Assembly: GCF_016756395.1 (NCBI RefSeq)
Contig: NZ_AP018365.1
Location: 558,001-622,000, forward strand
Reading direction: 5' to 3'
DNA length: 64,000 nucleotides
From: Streptomyces sp. SN-593
GTDB taxonomy: Bacteria > Actinomycetota > Actinomycetes > Streptomycetales > Streptomycetaceae
Positions 59,540 through 64,000 of this stretch are shown here, in pieces. Each line of letters starts with the position of its first letter. Within the stretch, counting starts at the first letter, position 1. The notes beneath the pieces were generated by a model that had not been told where the DNA came from, made no database searches, and saw only the letters and a program-made list of their open reading frames with translations. A program made the position numbers and the translations under genes.

Positions 59540-60652
59540 ATGAACGTCTCCTTCCGGGCCAGGACCGCCGCCGCGGTACTCACCGCCGGCCTGTGCCTGG
59601 CCGCGAGCGCCTGCACCAACTCCGGCAACGACTCTTCCGGTTCGGACAAGGCCGCGGCCACGGACAACACCGCGGCCGCCCAGCAGACCGCCTCGCCCAC
59701 GGCCGGCGCCGACGGCCCCGCCTGCACCTACCAGACCTACGGCGGCGGCGTCCCGAAGCTGGACATCACCGACGGCAAGACCATCGTCGGGTTCTCCCAG
59801 TCCGAGTCGACGAGCAACCCCTTCCGCGCCACCGAGACCAAGAGCATCGAGGCGGAGGCCAAGGCCAAGGGCGTCAAGCTGATCGAGCGGAACGCCAACG
59901 CGGACGTCAACGCGCAGAACTCGCAGATCGAGGACATGATCGCGCAGGGCGCCAAGGTGCTGATCGTGGCGCCGGAGAACTCCGACGGGCTCGGCCCGGC
60001 GCTCGCGCAGGCCAAGTCGAAGAAGATCCCGGTGCTCACCATCGACCGGACCGTCACCGGCACCGCCTGCGGCGACTTCGTCGCGTTCATCGGCTCGGAC
60101 TTCTACGGGCAGGCCCAGATCGCCGCCGACGACCTCGGCACGGCGACCGGCGGCACCGCCCACGTCGCGGTCCTCACCGGGACGCCGGGCAACAACGTCT
60201 CGACCGACCGGACCAAGGGCTTCGACGACGAGGTCAAGAAGAAGTACCCGAACATCAAGGTCGTCGCCTCGCAGACCGCCAACTTCACCCAGACCGACGG
60301 CCAGAAGGTGATGGAGCAGCTCCTCCAGGCCCACTCGGACATCAACGCGGTCTACGCGGAGAACGACGAGATGGCGCTCGGCGCGCTCCAGGCGATCAAG
60401 TCCGCCGGCAAGACCCCGGGCAAGGACATCAAGGTCGTCTCCATCGACGGCACCCAGCAGGCGGTCCAGGACGTGGCGTCCGGCGCGCTGGTGGCCGACA
60501 TCGAGACCAACCCGCGGTTCGGCCCGCTGGCGATCCAGTCGCTGGTGGACTTCTACGGCACCGCGGGGGTGTCCGCGAACGTCATCATCAAGGACGGGCA
60601 CTTCACCGCGGACAACGCCAAGCAGGCGCTCTCCCAGGGCCTGGTGTACTGA
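59540..60652 (+). CDS. furanose-binding lipoprotein, YtfQ type
   Basis: 370 aa. Lipobox L-A-A-S-A-C at residues 15-20. The mature protein is a type-I periplasmic-binding fold with YtfQ-like markers: G-F-S-Q-S-E-S-T-S-N-P-F-R, I-V-A-P-E-N-S-D-G-L-G, G-T-P-G-N-N-V-S-T-D-R, F-T-Q-T-D-G-Q-K-V-M-E and Y-A-E-N-D-E-M-A-L-G-A. YtfQ of E. coli binds galactofuranose; here, with arabinofuranosidase-type enzymes upstream, L-arabinofuranose or another furanose is likely. Expression should follow the CAACGTTG-core operators. Confidence 0.9.
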   Translation: MNVSFRARTAAAVLTAGLCLAASACTNSGNDSSGSDKAAATDNTAAAQQTASPTAGADGPACTYQTYGGGVPKLDITDGKTIVGFSQSESTSNPFRATETKSIEAEAKAKGVKLIERNANADVNAQNSQIEDMIAQGAKVLIVAPENSDGLGPALAQAKSKKIPVLTIDRTVTGTACGDFVAFIGSDFYGQAQIAADDLGTATGGTAHVAVLTGTPGNNVSTDRTKGFDDEVKKKYPNIKVVASQTANFTQTDGQKVMEQLLQAHSDINAVYAENDEMALGALQAIKSAGKTPGKDIKVVSIDGTQQAVQDVASGALVADIETNPRFGPLAIQSLVDFYGTAGVSANVIIKDGHFTADNAKQALSQGLVY

Positions 60653-60762
60653 CGCCCGCGCGGTCCCGGCCGGGGCCGGACCGGGCCTCCCCACGGCCCG
60701 GCCCCGCCGCGCACCGCCCCCACCCGCAGCACCGCGCACAACTCCGCAAGAGGAGGAAGACG

Positions 60763-62469
60763 TTGGTCCAGCAGGACCCGGACCCCCGCAGCGACGCCGT
60801 CCTGGAGGTGGCGGGGGTGGACAAGAGCTTCGCGGGCGTCCACGCCCTGCGCGAGGTGGACTTCACCCTGCGGCCCGCCGAGGTGCACGCCCTGATCGGC
60901 GAGAACGGCGCGGGCAAGTCCACCCTCATCAAGGTGATGACCGGCGTGCACCGTCCCGACGCCGGCACCGTACGACTCGCCGGGCGGGCACGGGAATTCC
61001 GCCACCCGCTGGAGGCCCAGGCCGCCGGCATCTCCACGATCTACCAGGAGGTCAACCTCGTCCCGCTGATGTCGGTGGCCCGCAACCTGTTCCTGGGCCG
61101 CGAGCCGCGCCGCTTCGGGCTGGTCGACCACGGCCGGATGAACCGCGAGGCGTCCGAGGTGCTGGGCCGGTTCGGCGTGCGGGTGGACGTCACCCGCCCG
61201 CTGCGCACCCTCGGGCTCGGCGCCCAGCAGATGGTCGCGCTGGCCCGGGCGGTGCAGATCGACGCCCGCGTGGTGATCATGGACGAGCCGACCTCCTCCC
61301 TGGAGCCGAAGGAGGTCGAGACCCTCTTCTCGGTGATCCGCGGCCTGAAGGAGCAGGGCATCGCGGTGGTCTACGTCAGCCACCGGCTCGACGAGCTGTA
61401 CGCCGTCTGCGACCAGGTCACCGTCATGCGCGACGGCCGCGTGGTGCACACCGGGCCGATCGCCGGCCTCGAACGCCTCAAGCTGGTGTCCCTGATGCTG
61501 GGCCGGGAGATGTCCGCGGTCCGGGACAAGGGCACCACCGCCTTCGACTCCGACGGCCACGAGCGGCAGGACGGCCAACCCGCCCTGCGCGCCCAGGATC
61601 TGACGGTACGCCACCGACTGCACGGCGTCTCGCTCGACGTGCACCCGGGCGAGGTCGTCGGCTTGGGCGGTCTGCTGGGCGCCGGACGCAGCGAGACCGC
61701 CAAGGCGATCATCGGGGCGCTCGCCACCGAGCAGGGCACGGTCGAGGTCGAGGGCAGCACGCTGCACCGGCGCAGCCCGGCCGCCGCGATCCGCGCGGGC
61801 GTGGTGATGCTGCCGGAGGACCGCAAGGCCGAGGGGGTGATCCCGAACCTGTCGGTGCGGGAGAACATCTCGCTGGCCGCGCTGCCCCGGCTCTCGCGGG
61901 CCGGCCTGGTCTCGCAGGCCAAGCAGGACGAGATCGTCACGTTCTTCATGGAGCGGCTGCGGATCAAGGCGTCCGGGCCGGACCAGAAGGTCGGCGACCT
62001 GTCCGGCGGCAACCAGCAGAAGGTGCTGCTGGCCCGCTGGCTGTGCCTCAACCCGAAGGTGCTGCTGCTCGACGAGCCGACCCGCGGCATCGACGTCGGC
62101 GCGAAGGCCGAGGTGCAGGGCCTGGTCGACGAGTTGGCCCGGGACGGCCTGGGGGTGCTGCTGATCTCCTCGGACCTGGAGGAGCTGATCGAGGGCTCGG
62201 ACCGGGTGGTGATCCTCAAGGACGGCCGTGTCGTCGGCCACCTCGCGGGCGACGACGTCACCGAGGACGGCCTGCTGGACGCGCTCGCCACCGCCCCGGA
62301 GGCATCCGCGCCGCCCGGCCCCGACGCCGCGGACACCTCGGACGCCGCAGCCGTCGCGGACGCACCGGACGCCGCGGACGCCCCGGACGCGACCGCCGAA
62401 CCCGACGAACCCGCGGACCCGGCAGCGCCGGCGGATCCCGCGCACCCCGCCAAGGAGACGCACGCATGA
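60763..62469 (+). CDS. furanose ABC transporter ATPase, two ABC domains (YtfR type)
   Basis: 568 aa from a TTG at 60763, chosen because AGGAGGA lies six bases before it. Domain 1 has Walker A G-E-N-G-A-G-K-S-T and Walker B V-V-I-M-D-E-P-T; its signature is degenerate (L-G-A-Q-Q). Domain 2 has a modified Walker A (G-L-L-G-A-G-R-S-E) and a good signature L-S-G-G-N-Q-Q-K-V. This asymmetry is normal for the sugar-importing CUT2 family. The last 65 residues are an Ala/Asp/Pro-rich tail not seen in the family. Confidence 0.92.
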   Translation: MVQQDPDPRSDAVLEVAGVDKSFAGVHALREVDFTLRPAEVHALIGENGAGKSTLIKVMTGVHRPDAGTVRLAGRAREFRHPLEAQAAGISTIYQEVNLVPLMSVARNLFLGREPRRFGLVDHGRMNREASEVLGRFGVRVDVTRPLRTLGLGAQQMVALARAVQIDARVVIMDEPTSSLEPKEVETLFSVIRGLKEQGIAVVYVSHRLDELYAVCDQVTVMRDGRVVHTGPIAGLERLKLVSLMLGREMSAVRDKGTTAFDSDGHERQDGQPALRAQDLTVRHRLHGVSLDVHPGEVVGLGGLLGAGRSETAKAIIGALATEQGTVEVEGSTLHRRSPAAAIRAGVVMLPEDRKAEGVIPNLSVRENISLAALPRLSRAGLVSQAKQDEIVTFFMERLRIKASGPDQKVGDLSGGNQQKVLLARWLCLNPKVLLLDEPTRGIDVGAKAEVQGLVDELARDGLGVLLISSDLEELIEGSDRVVILKDGRVVGHLAGDDVTEDGLLDALATAPEASAPPGPDAADTSDAAAVADAPDAADAPDATAEPDEPADPAAPADPAHPAKETHA

Positions 62470-63431
62470 CCTCCCTCACCTGGCCGGGCGCGGCCCTGGA
62501 CCGCGGCCGGCTGCTGCGGCTGCTCCAGGAGTACGGCGTGTACGCCGCGCTGGTCGTCCTGTTCGCCGTCGCGGTCGGCCTCGACAGCTCCTTCCTGTCG
62601 ACCGGCAACATCCGGGTCCAGCTCTACCAGGTCGCCCCCACGCTCCTGGTCGCGCTCGGCATGTCCCTGGTGATCGGTACCGAGGGCATCGACCTGTCGG
62701 TGGGCGCCACGATCGCGCTCGCCGCCTCGGTGGTGCCGCTGTACGCCGGCTACGGCCTGTTCGCCGCACTCGCGATGGCACTGCTGCTGGGCGCGGCCAC
62801 CGGCGCGGTCGGCGGCGCCATGGTCGCCTTCGCCCGGGTCCAGCCGATCGTGGCGACGCTGTCGCTGATGATCGGCGTCCGCGGCCTCGCCGAGATCGTC
62901 AACGGCAACTCGGCCAAGCCGATCACCCAGTCGGGTCTGCTCGACCTCGGCTCGCGCACCCTCGGCGGCGTCCCCGACATGGCCTGGATCGCCGGGGTCT
63001 GCGCGCTGCTGACCGGGCTGCTGGTGCGCCGCACCACCTTCGGCCGGCAACTCGTCGCGATCGGCGACAACCGGCAGGCGAGCCGGCTGTCGGGCCTGCC
63101 GGTGCGGCGGGTGCTGATCACCGTCTACGTGCTGTCGGGCGTGCTCGCCGCGCTCGCCGGCGTGCTGATCGTCGGCCACGGCGCGGAGGCCGACCCGGCC
63201 AACCAGGGCCTGAACATGGAACTGGACGCCATCACCGCGGTCGTGGTCGGCGGCACCCCGCTGTCCGGCGGCCGGGTGCGGGTGCTGGGCACCGTCGCCG
63301 GCGCGCTGTTCATGCAGCTCATCACCGCCGTGCTCACCCAGCACAACGTGCACACCTCCTACACCCAGATCGTCGAGGCCGCCATCATCTGCTTCGCGGT
63401 GTACGCCTCCCAGGAGCGAGGGACCCGATGA
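62466..63431 (+). CDS. furanose ABC transporter permease 1 (YtfT/RbsC type)
   Basis: 321 aa, ATG overlapping the ATPase stop. About eight to ten membrane segments, with the family's G-I-D-L-S-V-G-A-T-I-A-L near residue 75 and V-V-V-G-G-T-P-L-S-G-G-R near the end. It forms the pore with the following permease. Confidence 0.92.
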   Translation: MTSLTWPGAALDRGRLLRLLQEYGVYAALVVLFAVAVGLDSSFLSTGNIRVQLYQVAPTLLVALGMSLVIGTEGIDLSVGATIALAASVVPLYAGYGLFAALAMALLLGAATGAVGGAMVAFARVQPIVATLSLMIGVRGLAEIVNGNSAKPITQSGLLDLGSRTLGGVPDMAWIAGVCALLTGLLVRRTTFGRQLVAIGDNRQASRLSGLPVRRVLITVYVLSGVLAALAGVLIVGHGAEADPANQGLNMELDAITAVVVGGTPLSGGRVRVLGTVAGALFMQLITAVLTQHNVHTSYTQIVEAAIICFAVYASQERGTR

Positions 63432-64000
63432 CTTCCACCGCCCTCCAGCCGACCCCGGCGCCGCCGGCCGCGTCCGACGGGCAGGCCGCGCGGGTCCCGG
63501 TCCGCGAGCGGATCGCCTCCCAGGTGCAGCGGCACGGCGCGCTGGCCGTCCTGGTCCTCGTGGTCGCCATCGCCTCCGCGACCTCCTCGACCTTCCCGAC
63601 CTGGAACAACATCAGCAGCATCCTCGGCAGCAACGCCTTCGTGTGGCTGCTGGCGCTCGGCATGACCTTCGTCATCATCACCGGCGGGATCGACCTGTCG
63701 GTCGGCTCGATGTTCGCGCTCGGCGGGGTGCTGGGCGCCTACGGCTCGCGGCACGGCACCTGGCTGGCGATCCTGCTGCCGCTGGCGGTCGGCGCGGCCT
63801 GGGGCACCGTGCAGGGCCTGCTGATCGCGTACGCGCGCATGGCGCCGTTCATCGTCTCGCTCGTCGGCCTGCTGGGCCTGCGCGGGCTGTTGCAGGCCGT
63901 CACCAGCGAGGGCGCGACCACCTACCTGGTCCCGGCCCACTCGTGGTTCCGGCACCTGGGCGCGGGCACCTGGACACCGGTGCTCGTCGTGGCGGCGCTC
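63428..64000 (+). CDS. furanose ABC transporter permease 2, partial (right edge)
   Basis: 191 residues in the window; ATG overlaps the previous stop. Markers: V-I-I-T-G-G-I-D-L-S-V-G-S-M-F-A-L and a run of hydrophobic segments. Two permeases with one ATPase and one binding protein is the YtfQRT-YjfF arrangement. The gene continues beyond the window. Confidence 0.92.
   Translation, partial: MTSTALQPTPAPPAASDGQAARVPVRERIASQVQRHGALAVLVLVVAIASATSSTFPTWNNISSILGSNAFVWLLALGMTFVIITGGIDLSVGSMFALGGVLGAYGSRHGTWLAILLPLAVGAAWGTVQGLLIAYARMAPFIVSLVGLLGLRGLLQAVTSEGATTYLVPAHSWFRHLGAGTWTPVLVVAAL

Noticed and set aside
59540-64000. Assignment of the importer as the rhamnose transporter
   Set aside because: The binding protein reads as YtfQ-like, the neighbours are furanoside enzymes, and the operators differ from the TGAA-N4-TTCA rhamnose sites.

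Overview
The window is very GC-rich, with C/G-ending codons, GTG and TTG starts, stop/start overlaps of the ATGA type, Tat and lipoprotein signals, mycothiol- and mycoredoxin-type proteins and a DUF5753 regulator. This points to a Streptomyces-like actinomycete (Streptomycetaceae). Genes were called by reading translations and motifs; no database search was possible.

Layout. 0-6.5 kb: edge of a secreted hydrolase-like gene with a duplicated ATCGAT operator, a class A beta-lactamase lipoprotein, a lytic transglycosylase-like secreted protein, a DUF3761 lipoprotein, a mycoredoxin, a universal stress protein, an HTH-flavin-type protein and a YunG-like protein. 6.7-11.1 kb: an autoregulated LacI repressor with a 22-bp perfect palindrome, driving a sugar ABC importer (two permeases and a binding lipoprotein) closed by a strong terminator. 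11.3-20.6 kb: four consecutive, mostly overlapping ADP-ribosylglycohydrolase (DraG/ARH) paralogues, a ribokinase, a class III CoA-transferase and an HpcH/citrate-lyase-beta-like CoA lyase. I read this as a catabolic pathway that releases ribose from ribosylated compounds and handles an acid aglycone; it is the best candidate for an undescribed metabolic system here.

21.1-30.6 kb: a complete L-rhamnose-to-pyruvate route (isomerase, kinase, bifunctional aldolase/dehydrogenase, then LutABC for the L-lactate formed), with a LacI repressor at its end. TGAA-N4-TTCA operators lie at the rhamnose promoter, at the repressor's own promoter and upstream of a GH106-type alpha-L-rhamnosidase 15 kb away (42.0-45.1 kb), so one regulon can be read straight from the sequence. 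31.1-32.5 kb: a TetR regulator divergent from a PEBP-family gene.

32.6-41 kb is an accessory island. It holds an IS701-type element carrying a passenger gene, then a row of displaced polymorphic-toxin tails with immunity-like genes, alternating with 5'-truncated tyrosine-integrase genes on the opposite strand. The row ends at a truncated Rhs gene that still carries a Hint autoprotease and an ADP-ribosyltransferase-like toxin tip with its immunity gene. Beyond it lie an XRE regulator and a decayed HigBA-type toxin-antitoxin pair. At 45.5-46.4 kb a deletion scar joins the 3' halves of a divergent MFS/TetR pair. 46.5-52.9 kb carries small unknown genes, a DUF5753 regulator, an NsdA-like HTH protein, a P-loop kinase-like protein, a VOC/MarR divergent pair with twin operators, and a virginiamycin B lyase.

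53.1-64 kb is a furanoside-utilisation locus: a GtaA-like six-hairpin enzyme and a GH127 beta-L-arabinofuranosidase-like enzyme, both Tat-exported and both with C-terminal ricin-type lectin repeats, followed by a YtfQRT-type furanose ABC importer that runs off the right edge. Five CAACGTTG-core operator-like sites lie upstream of its transcription units; the cognate LacI gene is not in the window.
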